DNA from: an uncultured Pirellula sp.
Lineage (GTDB): Bacteria > Planctomycetota > Planctomycetia > Pirellulales > Pirellulaceae
Assembly: GCA_903858115.1 (NCBI GenBank)
Contig: CAIOHR010000184.1
Coordinates: 1 to 64,000, forward strand
Length of the DNA stretch: 64,000 nt
Reading direction: 5' to 3'
Numbering within the stretch: the stretch's first letter is position 1; every line of letters begins with the position of its first letter. Positions 44,591 to 56,090 of the stretch are shown here, piece after piece. The position numbers were made by a program, and so were the translations under genes. Below the pieces are notes generated by a model that worked only from the letters and a program-made list of their open reading frames with translations, was not told the DNA's origin and did no database searches.

Positions 44591-46524
44591 CTTCCGATGA
44601 AGCCGCCATCTTGCTTGCGAATAACGATGGTTGCCGATCGCGGGCGGCCACCGTTTGGGCCGTCTGGCCAGCTGCTGACTTTGAGTGGCATGTTCGGATC
44701 GCTCAAGTCGTCGGCTGGTTCGCCTGGATGTTGAATGTTGACGAACATCGTTTTGCGATCGGGAGTCATTGCATTGCCTGTGATCTCACATCCTCGCGGA
44801 CCGGTCAAGAAACGCCGCGTTTCCCCTGTAATGGGATCCGCGGCAAGCATCATGTTATGTCCTAATTCGGCATAACCTTCCTTCCCCATCACGCTGCTTG
44901 ACATATCGGTTTGAATCCAAAGAACTCCGCTCGCGTCGAATTTGAGCCCATCGGGGCAGGCGAAGAAATCGCCCTTCGTATTGCCATGATTCGTGGAGTC
45001 TGCGTTCTTGGGGTTTCCTGCGAGCACAAAGATCTGCCACTTGAAACCGGTGGATGTCGCGTCATCATTCGTCTCTTTCCATCGGACGATGTGACCGAAG
45101 ATATTCTTTGCACGTGGATTGGCTGCATCGGTTGCATGTCGACTTTTGTTGTTAGTCAACGTCACATACACCTCTTTTGTCTCCGGATGTACAGCCAACC
45201 ATTCGGGGCGATCCATGGGGGTGGCACCCGCTATCTTGGCTGCCATTCGGCTGTGAATAGCAATATCTGCAGCATCAAACCCTTCGGTATCCGTGGGACT
45301 CGATTTGCGGGGAATATTGTTCACTCCAGGGGCGAGCTCTAGCCAAGTGCCTGTTCCATCAGCGTTAAATCGAGCAGCATACAACGTTCCTTTGTCGAGT
45401 AATCCCGACGTCTCTAAAACACCTGTTCCAGCTTTGGAGGTTGGATCCCATTTGCCTTCCGAAACAAACTTGTAAACATGCTGGTCCATTTCGTCGTCAC
45501 CCATGTAGACCACGACTCGGCCGTCCGGTGCAACGGTTAGTTCCGAATTTTCGTGTCGAAATCGACCCAAGGCGGTTCGTTTGACAGGCTTGGAAGTTGG
45601 ATCGTAGGGATCGATCTCGACAACATAACCGAAACGCTCCGAGTCATTGTTGGGTTGCGAAAGATCAAAGCGGGGCAATTGTTCCCACCAACGATAGCCG
45701 GGGACCTTTTTCTGATTGATCGTGTAAAAGAATCCTTCCGCGCTGAGGCCATAGGCTTTTTGAGCGGTTGTGGGTTGAAAGCCCGAAGCGTTGGTTCCGA
45801 ACACTCCTTGAAAGTTCTCTTCGCAGGTGAGGTACGTTCCCCACGGCGTTCGACCGGCCGCGCAATTGTTGACAGTCCCCCTCGCTTCAGTCCCAAGCTT
45901 CTCTTTCGCGGGGCCAGCCAACGACATCGGTGTGTCCGCGGTGATGCGACGCGCACGAGGGGACTTCACTACTTGCCAGCGACCATCTTTTTGTTTTGCA
46001 ATCTCGACGATCGAGACACCATGCGATGCGATCGACTTCCGAACTTTTTCCATTGGCATCGGCTGGGGAGGAAGTGGTTCGATACCGTCTGCGAACAATA
46101 GAATTTGGTCGGTGTACTCGTGATTGATCGCCAAGAGTCCACGTTCGTTGGGATCAAAACCGGGAAGGGGAAAGAACTCCATCCCATCGTGTCCCATCCC
46201 AGCCTGTTTCTCTTGTTCGTCTGCGGAGTTGGAAGCGTTCGGCTGGAAAGCTGGAGATTCGCCATTGATAGGATCGCCCCATCGGTAGAGAACCTCTGCC
46301 GTGTATCCTTCTGGCACGACAACGCGGTCTTCGATCGATGGCGGAATACTTCTGAATTGGAACATCTGCGAAGTTTTTCGCGTCTCTGGAGCAGATGCGT
46401 GAACATCGAGTTCGGTCAAGGCAGCGACGCAAGCACCGCTTGTCAGGATATGCACAAACGAACGGCGAGAAAGCGATTGCTCGATGAGTTCTCGCATGGG
46501 CAAGCTGTTGGTCTTGGGATTCAT
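44587..46524 (-). CDS. PhoX-type (DUF839) exported protein
   Basis: A 645-residue PhoX/DUF839 protein. The start ATG 46524 has AAGGAA upstream. The Tat motif SRRSF (19-23) and a hydrophobic stretch show export folded, with cofactor loaded. Family parts: GHDGMEFFPLPG, LLAINHEY, CAAGRTPWGTYLTCEENF, RHENSELTVAPDGRVVVYMGDDE, PDGLKFDASGVLWIQTD. PhoX enzymes are Ca/Fe-dependent phosphatases, but many family members are not tested; phosphatase activity is inference. Confidence 0.85.
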   Translation of the reverse strand: MNPKTNSLPMRELIEQSLSRRSFVHILTSGACVAALTELDVHASAPETRKTSQMFQFRSIPPSIEDRVVVPEGYTAEVLYRWGDPINGESPAFQPNASNSADEQEKQAGMGHDGMEFFPLPGFDPNERGLLAINHEYTDQILLFADGIEPLPPQPMPMEKVRKSIASHGVSIVEIAKQKDGRWQVVKSPRARRITADTPMSLAGPAKEKLGTEARGTVNNCAAGRTPWGTYLTCEENFQGVFGTNASGFQPTTAQKAYGLSAEGFFYTINQKKVPGYRWWEQLPRFDLSQPNNDSERFGYVVEIDPYDPTSKPVKRTALGRFRHENSELTVAPDGRVVVYMGDDEMDQHVYKFVSEGKWDPTSKAGTGVLETSGLLDKGTLYAARFNADGTGTWLELAPGVNNIPRKSSPTDTEGFDAADIAIHSRMAAKIAGATPMDRPEWLAVHPETKEVYVTLTNNKSRHATDAANPRAKNIFGHIVRWKETNDDATSTGFKWQIFVLAGNPKNADSTNHGNTKGDFFACPDGLKFDASGVLWIQTDMSSSVMGKEGYAELGHNMMLAADPITGETRRFLTGPRGCEITGNAMTPDRKTMFVNIQHPGEPADDLSDPNMPLKVSSWPDGPNGGRPRSATIVIRKQDGGFIGS

Positions 46525-46708
46525 GATGGCAATTCCTTGAGTCGTCGATACTTCATCAAAATGTTTCAAGTTCCTCTATGTTTATAACTCAATAAGCATA
46601 GGACACGAGAGCAAAAACCTCGAGTACAATCTCGCGAAGTCGAGTGGAACAGGGGTTTGGTCACTCGGAAAGAATCACTCGAGAATTATTGGATAGAGCT
46701 GGAAAAAC

Positions 46709-47521
46709 ATGATGCAAAAGGAAATGCTCGATCACGTTGTGGTGGTAACTGGCGGAGCGAGCGGGATCGGAAACGCGTCCGTGCGTGCCTTTGCTTCCCA
46801 GGGAGCCCGGGTTGCTATCTGGGATCAGTCGGAGGAAACAGCCACCATTGCGGATTCGATGAGTCGAGAGTTTGAGACAACGGTCGTTGGTGTGAAGACG
46901 GATGTTGCCGTTGAAGGCGATGTCCACGCAGCTTTGCGCACGACTTTAGAGAAGTTTGGTTCTGTCGATCACTTGGTTCATGGCGTCGCTATCGGTTCGG
47001 GCAAGTTTGGCTTCCCGTTTTTGAAGCTGGCTCCGAGCGATTGGCACCGGGTACTCCAAGTCAACATCATGGGAATGGTCCATGTCGCGCATGCGATCAC
47101 GCCAGTGATGGTCCAACGGCAGCAGGGAAGTATGGTGTTTCTAGCGTCGGTTGCAGGACAGATCGGATCGCAAACCGACCCTCCTTATAGCGCTTCGAAA
47201 GCCGCCAACATCAATTTTGCACAATGCATGGCCAAAGATTTGGCTGGCCACAATGTTCGGGTAAACACCATTTGTCCTGGGATGGTCAAAACACCACTCA
47301 ACAAATCTGTCTGGCAAGCGTGGTATGATCAAGCGTCGGAGGCAGACAGGTTGGACTACGACGAGTGGTCGCGTAGAAAAATCGAATCGATTGTGCCTCT
47401 CAAAAAATGGCAGACGCCGGAAGACATCGCCAACATGATTTACTTCTTATCTAGCTCTCGCGGTGCCCATGTCACCGGTCAAACGATCAACGTCGATGGT
47501 GGGTATGTCATGCATTGGTAG
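46709..47521 (+). CDS. SDR family oxidoreductase
   Basis: A 270-residue classical SDR. Cofactor motif TGGASGIG (about 14-21), N-terminal acidic end of strand 2 (AIWDQSEE) pointing to NAD, catalytic YSASKAANINF, and the closing GQTINVDGGYVMHW. The NNAG motif is replaced by HGVA, a variation seen in some members. An ATG three bases later is an alternative start. The substrate is unknown. Confidence 0.9.
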   Translation: MMQKEMLDHVVVVTGGASGIGNASVRAFASQGARVAIWDQSEETATIADSMSREFETTVVGVKTDVAVEGDVHAALRTTLEKFGSVDHLVHGVAIGSGKFGFPFLKLAPSDWHRVLQVNIMGMVHVAHAITPVMVQRQQGSMVFLASVAGQIGSQTDPPYSASKAANINFAQCMAKDLAGHNVRVNTICPGMVKTPLNKSVWQAWYDQASEADRLDYDEWSRRKIESIVPLKKWQTPEDIANMIYFLSSSRGAHVTGQTINVDGGYVMHW

Positions 47522-47551
47522 CGAAACGAGACGATTGGTTCACGACGGTAG

Positions 47552-47767
47552 TTAGCCACGGAAACGTGCCGCGTCGATCGCTGCCCATATATGCATAATC
47601 CAGCCCAGCAGCACGAACCATAACGCGGTTGCCGTCACGAAGAAGACCAATGCAGAAATCCATCGCCCTTGGATCAACTGCCCTAAACCTGGGTAAAAGA
47701 AACTGGCCAACGCACTGATGACGTTTCCTGTGGAGCCTGGCCCTTGCATGGTGATTTCGGTACTCAT
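47552..47767 (-). CDS. small TM2/DUF5683-like membrane protein
   Basis: A 71-residue protein with two membrane segments (about 20-40 and 42-62) around the motif ASFFYPGLGQLIQGRW, the PGxGQ turn typical of TM2-type small membrane proteins. It ends in IDAARFRG. Function unknown. It converges with the SDR gene. Confidence 0.75.
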   Translation of the reverse strand: MSTEITMQGPGSTGNVISALASFFYPGLGQLIQGRWISALVFFVTATALWFVLLGWIMHIWAAIDAARFRG

Positions 47768-47883
47768 TTCTTTCCTGGCCTCTTTCTGTATGGCCTTGAA
47801 CGTAAACAGTCCTATTTCGCTCGACGAAATCGATTCTTGGATATTTGCGTACGCTGATCATCATTTTCATGCTTTGTTGATCA

Positions 47884-50715
47884 TCACTTGACGACAAAAT
47901 TGACCATGCGGCCGGGGATGACGATTGCTTTGACAATCGCTTTTCCTTCAAGCCATTCATTGATCTTCTCGTGATTGCGGCCGGCGGCTTCCATTTGCTC
48001 AACCGTCGCATCGGCCGGGACCATGACCTTGGCTCGAACCTTGCCGTTGATTTGCAAGGGAATCTCAATCTCACTGGTTCGCGTCATCGCTTCGTCGTAC
48101 GTTGGCCAAGGCTCGTACGTAAGTGATTGGTCATGCCCGAGCGCATGCCACAACTCTTCTGCAATATGCGGAGCATACGGCGCTAACAATAACACCAACG
48201 CCTCCATCGCTCGTTTGGGACGCACCGACTCCTTCGTAAAGTAGTTGACGAACTCCATCATTCTGGCGATCGGTGTATTGAAACCCAAGGTCTCAATATC
48301 CTTCGTTACCTGCAGGATCGTGCTATGCAGCACGCGGTTCTGCTCCGGAGTGGGCTCGACATCTTGAATGCAATCCAAAAGATCATTTCCGTCACTCTGC
48401 GTATCGATCATCAAACGCCAAACGCGGTCCAGAAAATTCCGAACGCCATTGACCCCTTTCGTGCTCCAGGGCTTGGTCGCCTCGAGTGGGCCCATGAACA
48501 TCTCGTAGAGTCGCAACGAATCGGCACCATATTCCGAGACTACAGAATCGGGATTGATGACGTTCCCTCGCGCCTTCGACATCTTGTGCGCTCGACTATC
48601 GATTCGAATTTTGTCGTTCGAAATCAAAACAAAACTATCACCCACTTTGGTGACTTCTGATTCTTCGACTTTGACCGCTTCGACCAATTGTTTGGATACG
48701 CGATCGATCAATCCATTGTCGGATTTTTCTAACGCGGAGGAACTCACCCAACTGCCATCGGGAAGCCGGAAGCCTGTGAACTCCACCTCGCCGAGAATCA
48801 TCCCTTGATTGACCAGTTTCTGAAATGGTTCCGGTTGTGAGACATGGCCTCGATCGTAAAGAACTTTGTGCCAGAAACGTGCATACAAAAGATGCAACAC
48901 CGCATGCTCGGCACCGCCGATGTAGAGATCGACGGGCATCCAAGCTTTCTCTTTGGCTGGATCGACGATGGCATTCGCATTTTTTGGATCGATGAATCGC
49001 AAATAGTACCAACACGAACCTGCCCATTGAGGCATGGTATTGGTTTCTCGCCGATAGCGAACTCCATCGATGGTAACATAGAGCCACGAATCGTCTGCTT
49101 TGGCCAACGGTGGCTCCGGACGACCGTGCGGTTTGAAGTCCTCAAGGTGTGGTAAATCGACTGGCAATGTCGTTTGATCGACGGCTCGCTTGCGACCGGT
49201 CGGGTTTCCCTCTTTATCGAGTTCATGCAAGATCGGGAACGGCTCTCCCCAAAATCGTTGACGACTAAAGAGCCAATCGCGCAGTTTGTAATTCACCGCC
49301 CCTTTCGCGATCCCTTGCTGACTCAGCGATTCGATGATGTTCGACTTTGCTTGGTCGGTATCGAGCCCATCGATGGCACCACTATTCATCGCCTTACCTG
49401 GGCCGGTATAGCAAACCTGACCGGCTAGGATTGCATCGAGATCGTCGCTGCTGGATTCTGGCTTTACCACACAAACGATCGGTAGTTTGTACGCTTGGGC
49501 AAACTCAAAATCACGATCATCATGCGCTGGAACGGCCATGATAGCGCCTGTCCCGTATCCAATGAGTACATAGTCAGCGATCCAAACCGGGATCGGTTTG
49601 CCCGTGACCGGGTTAATCGCATGCGCACCGGTGAAGACACCTGTTTTCTTTTTGTCACCGTCGGTACGATCGCGGTCGCTCTTGAAAGCCGCAGCATCGC
49701 AATACGTTTTTACGGCGGCCGCTTGTCCGCTCGTGACGATCGACTTCACCAACGGATGCTCGGGAGCGATCACCATGTAGGTGGCACCGTAGAGCGTATC
49801 TGGTCGAGTTGTATAGACGCGTATCGTGCCCGATGGTTGTTGCTCTGGGAACGCAGACTCGGCCCGCGCAGCTTTCCAATCACTGAACTGTTCCGCAGCA
49901 ATCACAGGAAAGTCCACTTCTGCGCCCGTACTCCGACCGATCCAATCCGATTGAAGCTTCTTGATACTCGGAGACCAATCGAGCGGCTCCAAGTCGTGGA
50001 TCAATCGATCGCCGTACGCTGTGATGCGAAGCATCCATTGTCGAAGGGGAATGCGTTGGACGGGATGATTGCCTCGTTCGCTCTTGCCATCGATGACTTC
50101 TTCGTTGGCGAGAACCGTCCCAAGTCCCGGGCACCAATTCACGAGCGCTTCGTCTTGGTAAGCTAATCTGTGTCGATCTCGATACGCGTCCACGACAAAT
50201 GCTCCAGCGGACTGAACGTCTGCTGGAATAGGAAGCTCCGCAATCGGGCGACCTTTCTGTTGTTCAAAGTCGAACCACGTGTCGTACAATTCGAGAAAGA
50301 TCCACTGCGTCCATTTGAAGTAGTCGACATCGGTCGTCGACAAACATCGGTCCCAATCGTAGGAGAAGCCCAGCATCTTGAGTTGCCGAGTAAAGTTCGC
50401 GATGTTGTTTTCCGTACTCACACGGGGTGGTGTATTCGTACGAATCGCGTATTCCTCGGCGGGCAGTCCGAACGCATCGTAGCCCATCGGATGAAGGACT
50501 GTTTTTCCCTTCATCCGAGAGAAACGAGCGACGATATCGGTAGCGGTATAACCTTCGGGATGGCCGACATGTAGCCCCGCTCCGCTCGGATAAGGAAACA
50601 TGTCTAGGACGTAGACTTTTTCCCCTCGAGGCATTTCCGGGCATTGAAATGTCTTGTTCACATCCCAATAGCTTTGCCATTTGGGTTCGATGGTTGCTGG
50701 GTTATACCGTGGCAT
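47884..50715 (-). CDS. leuS: leucyl-tRNA synthetase
   Basis: Class I synthetase charging tRNA-Leu, 943 residues from ATG 50715 ([14 protein letters not shown], the standard opening). The HIGH motif is HVGH (49-52) in [16 protein letters not shown]. The KMSKS motif is KMSKARGN. An editing (CP1) domain lies in the middle, with the typical [20 protein letters not shown]. The anticodon-binding and C-terminal tRNA domains are complete. No leader or T-box was seen. Confidence 0.97.
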   Translation of the reverse strand: MPRYNPATIEPKWQSYWDVNKTFQCPEMPRGEKVYVLDMFPYPSGAGLHVGHPEGYTATDIVARFSRMKGKTVLHPMGYDAFGLPAEEYAIRTNTPPRVSTENNIANFTRQLKMLGFSYDWDRCLSTTDVDYFKWTQWIFLELYDTWFDFEQQKGRPIAELPIPADVQSAGAFVVDAYRDRHRLAYQDEALVNWCPGLGTVLANEEVIDGKSERGNHPVQRIPLRQWMLRITAYGDRLIHDLEPLDWSPSIKKLQSDWIGRSTGAEVDFPVIAAEQFSDWKAARAESAFPEQQPSGTIRVYTTRPDTLYGATYMVIAPEHPLVKSIVTSGQAAAVKTYCDAAAFKSDRDRTDGDKKKTGVFTGAHAINPVTGKPIPVWIADYVLIGYGTGAIMAVPAHDDRDFEFAQAYKLPIVCVVKPESSSDDLDAILAGQVCYTGPGKAMNSGAIDGLDTDQAKSNIIESLSQQGIAKGAVNYKLRDWLFSRQRFWGEPFPILHELDKEGNPTGRKRAVDQTTLPVDLPHLEDFKPHGRPEPPLAKADDSWLYVTIDGVRYRRETNTMPQWAGSCWYYLRFIDPKNANAIVDPAKEKAWMPVDLYIGGAEHAVLHLLYARFWHKVLYDRGHVSQPEPFQKLVNQGMILGEVEFTGFRLPDGSWVSSSALEKSDNGLIDRVSKQLVEAVKVEESEVTKVGDSFVLISNDKIRIDSRAHKMSKARGNVINPDSVVSEYGADSLRLYEMFMGPLEATKPWSTKGVNGVRNFLDRVWRLMIDTQSDGNDLLDCIQDVEPTPEQNRVLHSTILQVTKDIETLGFNTPIARMMEFVNYFTKESVRPKRAMEALVLLLAPYAPHIAEELWHALGHDQSLTYEPWPTYDEAMTRTSEIEIPLQINGKVRAKVMVPADATVEQMEAAGRNHEKINEWLEGKAIVKAIVIPGRMVNFVVK

Positions 50716-50750
50716 AAGGCTTCGTTGATTGGTTTCGAGACAGAAAAGAA

Positions 50751-52148
50751 TTAAGCGGAGTGAATGGCGCGACCATCCACAGCGAGTGCAGCTTCGTGCA
50801 TAGTTTCCGCAAGTGTTGGGTGAGCATGGCAACTGCGAGCAATATCTTCGCTGCTTGCTCCGAACTCGATGGCGACGGCCGCTTCGGCGATCAAGTCACC
50901 GGCGCGAGCACCGATGATGTGGACGCCAAGCACACGGTCGGTCTTCGCGTCGGCGAGAATTTTGACTCGTCCCTCGATATCTCCGAGAGTCCGTGCGCGG
51001 CCGTTGGCACCATAGGCTCCGACGCCCTTTCGATATTCGATGCCCGATTGCTTGAGTTGCTCTTCGGTTTTTCCGACGGTCGCAATCTCGGGGTGTGTAT
51101 AAACGATGGCCGGGATGCAATCGTAGTTGAAGTGCGCGTGGATGCCGGCGATTCGCTCTATGCAGACCACGGCTTCTTCCATCGCTTTATGAGCTAACAT
51201 CGCACCGCCGATCAAATCGCCCAAGGCGTAGATACCTTTGACTGATGTTTGGTAGGTAGTTGTATCGACAGGAACGAATCCTCGTTTGTCGGTTTCGATT
51301 CCGGCCGACTCCAGTCCGATGTTTTGGGAGTTCGGAACTCGACCTGCAGCCAACAGAACGCGATCGCAGATGATCGGTTCAGCACCTTTGCAACGGACCA
51401 CACATTGTCCGTTCTCTACTCGGGCACTCTCGACCCAGGAGTTGAGTCGGAACTCGATACCTTGGCGAGCAAAGATGCGTTGGGCTAGTTGGCTCAGTTC
51501 GTTGTCCATCCCGGGCAAGATTCGATCCATCGCTTCAAGTACGATGACTTCGCTGCCCAGTCGATTCCAAACGCTTCCCAGTTCGAGACCAATGTAACCG
51601 CCGCCGATCACGACAAATCGTTTCGGTACAGCGTTGTAAGAAAGCGCTGTCGTGCTGTTGCCGATCAAGTTGCCGTCCTCTTCGACTCCGCGCATCGAAG
51701 CAGGTCGAGAGCCTGTCGCGAGCACGATATGTTTTGCCTTGATCAAGAACGAATCGTTAGCGGTTTGGACTGCGATCGTGTTCGGATCGCGAAGTTGGCC
51801 AACTCCGTTGTATCCGGTTACTTTGTTCTTTTTGAAAAGCAAATCGATCCCGCTGGTCAACGTCTGAACCACTTGGTCCTTTCGCTTCATCATGGCAGCC
51901 AAGTCCAATTGGACGTTGTTGGCGATGACTCCGTGATTGCTCAGCCCTGTTTTGGTATCGTGATAGATATGGCTCGATTCGAGAAGTGCTTTGCTCGGAA
52001 TGCAACCGACGCGAAGGCAAGTTCCACCAAATTTTGCATTTTCATCGATGCAGGCAGCATTCATCCCTAACTGCGCGGCTCGAATCGCAGCCACGTAACC
52101 ACCAGGTCCCCCGCCGAGGACTACTACATCATGTTCAATTGTTTTCAT
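50751..52148 (-). CDS. lpdA: dihydrolipoyl dehydrogenase
   Basis: The E3 flavoprotein of 2-oxoacid dehydrogenase and glycine cleavage complexes, 465 residues from ATG 52148. FAD motif [14 protein letters not shown] (8-21), redox pair C44 and C49 in [19 protein letters not shown] motif [16 protein letters not shown], and the C-terminal dimer His/Glu in [10 protein letters not shown]. No E1 or E2 genes are near, so it is a stand-alone copy. It is followed by leuS on the same strand. Confidence 0.96.
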   Translation of the reverse strand: MKTIEHDVVVLGGGPGGYVAAIRAAQLGMNAACIDENAKFGGTCLRVGCIPSKALLESSHIYHDTKTGLSNHGVIANNVQLDLAAMMKRKDQVVQTLTSGIDLLFKKNKVTGYNGVGQLRDPNTIAVQTANDSFLIKAKHIVLATGSRPASMRGVEEDGNLIGNSTTALSYNAVPKRFVVIGGGYIGLELGSVWNRLGSEVIVLEAMDRILPGMDNELSQLAQRIFARQGIEFRLNSWVESARVENGQCVVRCKGAEPIICDRVLLAAGRVPNSQNIGLESAGIETDKRGFVPVDTTTYQTSVKGIYALGDLIGGAMLAHKAMEEAVVCIERIAGIHAHFNYDCIPAIVYTHPEIATVGKTEEQLKQSGIEYRKGVGAYGANGRARTLGDIEGRVKILADAKTDRVLGVHIIGARAGDLIAEAAVAIEFGASSEDIARSCHAHPTLAETMHEAALAVDGRAIHSA

Positions 52149-52296
52149 TGCTTTATTGGATCTGTTTGGGAAAGCTGGAGCAAAATGGGAGGCCAAAACC
52201 TGCAAAATCGCCCACAAAGCTTAGCCACTGGGCCTTGTTTTCTAAAGACCTAAGAGACGCTTTCACGGTTCGATCCTTGGTGTAAACTGGCACACT

Positions 52297-53004
52297 ATGA
52301 TTGCGAAGCGAATTGATCGATTGGTGGAATGGACGAAATGGCCCGCGGCTTTTGCCGCGGTGGCGACCATTCCGCTCACGTTGGTCGCGATTTTCTGGCA
52401 ACTCTCGAAATCGCTCGATTCCCCGGTCTTTTTGGTGATGTTTGTTGCTGGATTCGGTTTGCTATGTTTCGCCGTTCGAACGTCGCTAGGCAGTTCCCGA
52501 TGGGTGAAAATGCTCTTCGGATGGTTGCATGACGGAACTCAAGCCGCAGTGGCGATGTTGATGCTCCACCCCGTGGTTGGGATTCGGAAAGAGCGAGTTC
52601 CAGATTCTTCGCGGGTTCGATGGCTTGGGAAAGGGAACTGGATCATGCTGGTTTCGCCCTACATCGTGCCCCTTTCGACGATCCTACTTTGGCTGGTTTC
52701 ACTCCTCCTGTTTGCGGCCTTGCGAAGCGCGGTCCTCGGCTTCGGGTTGGGTTTACACTTGGCTTATGTGGGTTTTCAATGGAGTTCAGGGACGAGCGAA
52801 CTGCGTCGATTGGGGAGCAAGTTCTGTTGGATGTTTTTGCCCGCTGCCAACTTAGCGATCGCAGGATTCGTCTTTGCATTCGCGATCGATGGTTTTTCCG
52901 GAGCCTGGGGGTTCGGCTACGACTGCATCACGATGCCATGGTCTGCATGGGAGTATGTGTACAACCTAATTGTAGGCGAGACGGTGGTTGAGCCCAAAGA
53001 GTGA
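52297..53004 (+). CDS. membrane protein of unknown function
   Basis: A 235-residue protein with about five or six membrane segments. The stretch LFGWLHDGTQAAVAMLML followed by GNWIMLVSPYIVPLSTILL resembles the plan of M50B-type membrane peptidases, but the HExxH zinc motif would be HDGTQ (78-82), without the Glu. So it is either a non-peptidase relative or unrelated. It is divergent from lpdA across 148 bases. Confidence 0.6.
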   Translation: MIAKRIDRLVEWTKWPAAFAAVATIPLTLVAIFWQLSKSLDSPVFLVMFVAGFGLLCFAVRTSLGSSRWVKMLFGWLHDGTQAAVAMLMLHPVVGIRKERVPDSSRVRWLGKGNWIMLVSPYIVPLSTILLWLVSLLLFAALRSAVLGFGLGLHLAYVGFQWSSGTSELRRLGSKFCWMFLPAANLAIAGFVFAFAIDGFSGAWGFGYDCITMPWSAWEYVYNLIVGETVVEPKE

Positions 53005-53185
53005 AACTCACGTCGACGGAAAATGTTCCATCATCATCAATCATGGAACCGAATGTTGGCTGTGGATACGAAAAAATGATTAAAGCCTAGTGTAATCGTG
53101 GGTCTGGTTATAAACTCTCTCCCTGCGCGAAGCTGCATCTGGATGGTTTCGCTCCCCAAGAATTAGGTTGGCGATAAGGTCTTTC

Positions 53186-54499
53186 ATGCGAGTGCTGGTT
53201 GTCGGTAATGGTGGTAGAGAACATGCCTTGGCGTGGAAGATCAGTCAAAGCCCACGCCTGAAGCGGCTGTGGGTTGCCCCAGGAAATGCAGGAACGGCTC
53301 TCGAAGCGGAAAACGTGGCAATCGCGGCAGACGACATCGCCGGATTGGTCGCCTTTGCAAAAAAAGAGTCGGTCGATTTGGTCGTCGTTGGCCCTGAGGT
53401 GCCACTCACGCTGGGATTGGTAGACGCGCTCGCGAATGAAAAGATTCGAGCCTTCGGACCCAACAAAGCGGCTGCACAACTCGAAGGAAGCAAAGTCTTC
53501 TGCAAGCTGTTGCTGCGACAAGCGGACGTGCCGACCGCCGACTATCAAGCGTTTCGGGATGCCGATAGCGCCATGCGTTACATCAAGACGCGATATCCTA
53601 ACGAACGGGAGAAAGCACCCGTCGTTCTCAAGGCTGACGGCCTAGCGAGCGGCAAAGGAGTGATCGTTTGTTCGTATCGCGATGAGGCACTGGAAGCGAT
53701 CGATCGAATCGGGCGCAAGAACGAGTTTGGGCGTGCGGGCGCTCAAATGATTATCGAAGAGCGACTCGAGGGCCCCGAAGCGAGCGTGCTTGCGATTACC
53801 GACGGAAAGACGATCCTTACCTTGCCTTCGGCGCAAGATCACAAAGCGGCTTACGATGGAGACAAAGGCCCCAACACAGGCGGCATGGGTGCTTATTCTC
53901 CGACACCGATTGTCACCGATGAATTGCTCGAAACGATCGAAGACAAGATCTTGGTGCCAACCATTCATACGATGAAGCGAAATCGCAAACCGTTTCGAGG
54001 TGTGCTCTACGCGGGTCTGATGCTGACGCAGTCTGGACCAAAAGTTTTGGAATACAACGTTCGATTCGGTGATCCCGAGTGCCAGCCATTGTTGATGCGG
54101 CTCAAAAGCGATCTTTTGGATATTCTAGAAGCGACTGTCGATGGAGCGTTGGATCAAATTGAATCCCCCGTTTGGGATCCGCGTCCTGCCATCTGTGTTG
54201 TCATGGCGAGTCAGGGCTATCCTGGCAGTTACGAGAATGGCAAGATCATTACCGGGCTCGAGAGTGCCGCGAAGATCCCGGATGTCAAGGTTTTCCATGC
54301 CGGAACCAAACTGGTTGACGGTCAAGTTCACACGAATGGTGGGCGTGTTCTCGGGGTGACGGCATTGGGAGATAGCTTGGCGATCGCGAAGCTCAACGCG
54401 TACACGGCAGTCCAGGCGGTGCGCTGGCCAGGTGCATGGTGCCGCAAAGATATCAGCGACAAAGCGAATCAGTATCTGGCATCGTTGACCGAGACATAG
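53186..54499 (+). CDS. purD: phosphoribosylamine-glycine ligase
   Basis: The second step of purine synthesis, an ATP-grasp ligase of 437 residues. The start is ATG 53186 with AAGG upstream, giving the standard MRVLVVGNGGREHALAWK. Further landmarks are LKADGLASGKGV, HDHKAAYDGDKGPNTGGMGAYSP-like sequence and EYNVRFGDPECQPLLMRL, which carries the metal-binding residues. It stands alone here, without other pur genes. Confidence 0.97.
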   Translation: MRVLVVGNGGREHALAWKISQSPRLKRLWVAPGNAGTALEAENVAIAADDIAGLVAFAKKESVDLVVVGPEVPLTLGLVDALANEKIRAFGPNKAAAQLEGSKVFCKLLLRQADVPTADYQAFRDADSAMRYIKTRYPNEREKAPVVLKADGLASGKGVIVCSYRDEALEAIDRIGRKNEFGRAGAQMIIEERLEGPEASVLAITDGKTILTLPSAQDHKAAYDGDKGPNTGGMGAYSPTPIVTDELLETIEDKILVPTIHTMKRNRKPFRGVLYAGLMLTQSGPKVLEYNVRFGDPECQPLLMRLKSDLLDILEATVDGALDQIESPVWDPRPAICVVMASQGYPGSYENGKIITGLESAAKIPDVKVFHAGTKLVDGQVHTNGGRVLGVTALGDSLAIAKLNAYTAVQAVRWPGAWCRKDISDKANQYLASLTET

Positions 54500-54577
54500 G
54501 GATATCGTAGAACGATTGTTCTCAATCGTTTTCGAAGCAATTAGGGACAACTGCTCTACTCTCGAACCCTAATTATA

Positions 54578-54607
54578 AAAAAAGGCACTCGCTTCCGAGT
54601 GCCTTTG
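54578..54607 (-). terminator. intrinsic terminator of the DUF1559 transcript
   Basis: GGCACTCG (54585-54592) and CGAGTGCC (54597-54604) form a perfect 8-bp stem with a 4-base loop; on the minus strand it is followed by seven T. It lies 21 bases after the small lipoprotein stop. Confidence 0.9.
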
Positions 54608-54628
54608 AGTAGTCAAAACTGCTGTCTT

Positions 54629-54832
54629 CTATTTTCCAGGCATTCCTGGTGTGCGACCTTTCGCTGGCGCACCGGAGGAATCACCCCCGCCTCCACTAGC
54701 AGGACCTTCACCGGTCGCTGCTCGCCCTGGCGGAATAGGTGGCGCGTCTGGAGGATTTGTCACTGGCGGAGGCGTGCATCCAACAAGGATACTCGTCAAA
54801 ACCATCGTACAAAACAAACTCTTACGAGACAT
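54629..54832 (-). CDS. small Pro/Gly-rich lipoprotein
   Basis: A 67-residue lipoprotein (lipobox SILVGC, C19) whose mature part is a low-complexity Pro/Gly/Ser chain. It lies 37 bases after the DUF1559 gene and just before the terminator, so they share a transcript. Such short lipoproteins are commonly found after DUF1559 genes in planctomycetes. The role is unknown. Confidence 0.7.
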   Translation of the reverse strand: MSRKSLFCTMVLTSILVGCTPPPVTNPPDAPPIPPGRAATGEGPASGGGGDSSGAPAKGRTPGMPGK

Positions 54833-54869
54833 TCAATACCTCAAATTCGAAATGATAAAGGACCGATTA

Positions 54870-55925
54870 CTACTCGTTTGTCTGCGCAACTTCACCACCT
54901 GCACGTGTAGCGAGTTGTTCCAGGACGTTTTGCGATGTAGCTACTTGTCTTCCTGAAACCGAGTAGCTCAAGAATCGAACACTACCGTCTGCGAACGCCC
55001 AGTTAGCTCCACCTGGATGCAAGCTCCAGAAGTGATAACGATGGATATCGTTTGGATCGTTTTGCTGACCAGGGCGAAACCAGTCACCGGCAGCGTTGGG
55101 GTCACCGGCTCTTTCGTGAACCCCAAGGACGACGTCGCAAGCTCCAAAATATGGAGCGTCGCCCGAACCGGCCCACTGCCAACCGTATTCAAGCGTACTA
55201 GAAGTCGGTCTTTCGCCGATCATTACCGTGTTGCTAGTACCGTCAGTAACGTCCCCCATCCTCACGCCTGAATTGATGTAAACCATGCCGTCTTGACCCG
55301 CCTTCGCGACGGTAGCGCTTCCTGTGCCAGGTTCAAGAAACTGGTGCGTTCCAGCGACTGCAAGGTATTGAGTTAGAGCGGCGACGTGCCGTGAGTTACC
55401 TGGATCCACCCATGATTCTCCACCCCGTGGTGCAGAAGGGCATGCAAACGTCGGCGACTTTTGGCCGATCAAACTCTGATCGGACCCTGTTAGAGAGCCG
55501 AAGTAAACGCCGGCACGATTTTGCCACCACGGCCAGCTTGCACCTCCTCGCGAGCCGTCAAAAGTCACCGTGTTGTAGAGATTTCCGTATTCGATAAATG
55601 GTGCAATCCGCATTGCCCAGCTCCAGAACGGACCTTCCTTCGGATATCCGTTCGGTGCATATCCGCCCGGCGCATCTCGTCTGCCACGCGTGGTATACCA
55701 TGTTCGCCCGAGTTGGTGAGCAGACGGAAACCGTCGGTAGGTGTCGTGATGATTGTGCATCGCGAGCGCCAAGTTCTTTAGATTATTGATGCACTGCATG
55801 CGTCGCGCCGCCTCGCGAGCCGCCTGGACAGCAGGCAGAAGCAAACCCACCAAAATCCCAATAATTGCAATAACTACCAGCAGCTCTACCAACGTAAAGC
55901 CAGCCCGTTTCTTGTAACGAGACAT
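54870..55925 (-). CDS. DUF1559 pseudopilin-like protein
   Basis: A 351-residue protein from ATG 55925. The N-terminal type IV pilin-like signal is [20 protein letters not shown], with cleavage at GF and E5 of the mature form. The following helix has [18 protein letters not shown], and the body has the planctomycete DUF1559 fold with the C-terminal H-X9-DG motif ([16 protein letters not shown]). Families of these proteins are large in planctomycetes; they may form pili or surface structures (unproven). Confidence 0.95.
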   Translation of the reverse strand: MSRYKKRAGFTLVELLVVIAIIGILVGLLLPAVQAAREAARRMQCINNLKNLALAMHNHHDTYRRFPSAHQLGRTWYTTRGRRDAPGGYAPNGYPKEGPFWSWAMRIAPFIEYGNLYNTVTFDGSRGGASWPWWQNRAGVYFGSLTGSDQSLIGQKSPTFACPSAPRGGESWVDPGNSRHVAALTQYLAVAGTHQFLEPGTGSATVAKAGQDGMVYINSGVRMGDVTDGTSNTVMIGERPTSSTLEYGWQWAGSGDAPYFGACDVVLGVHERAGDPNAAGDWFRPGQQNDPNDIHRYHFWSLHPGGANWAFADGSVRFLSYSVSGRQVATSQNVLEQLATRAGGEVAQTNE

Positions 55926-56090
55926 ACGAACCCCTTTGAAATAAAGACAGAACTTCAAACAGAAAAACGAAAGGGAAGAACGACAGCGGACTGACGTTCG
56001 CTATAGCAAGCCGACAGGCGAGGAAGGAAAATGAACCAGGCCGGCCACCTATCATTGTGAGAGTTGCTACGTGTGTGTGCAGCGTATGTC

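Noticed and set aside
54651-54956. Plus-strand open frame opposite the small lipoprotein
   Set aside because: The minus-strand frame has a lipobox, terminator and operon place; the opposite frame has none.
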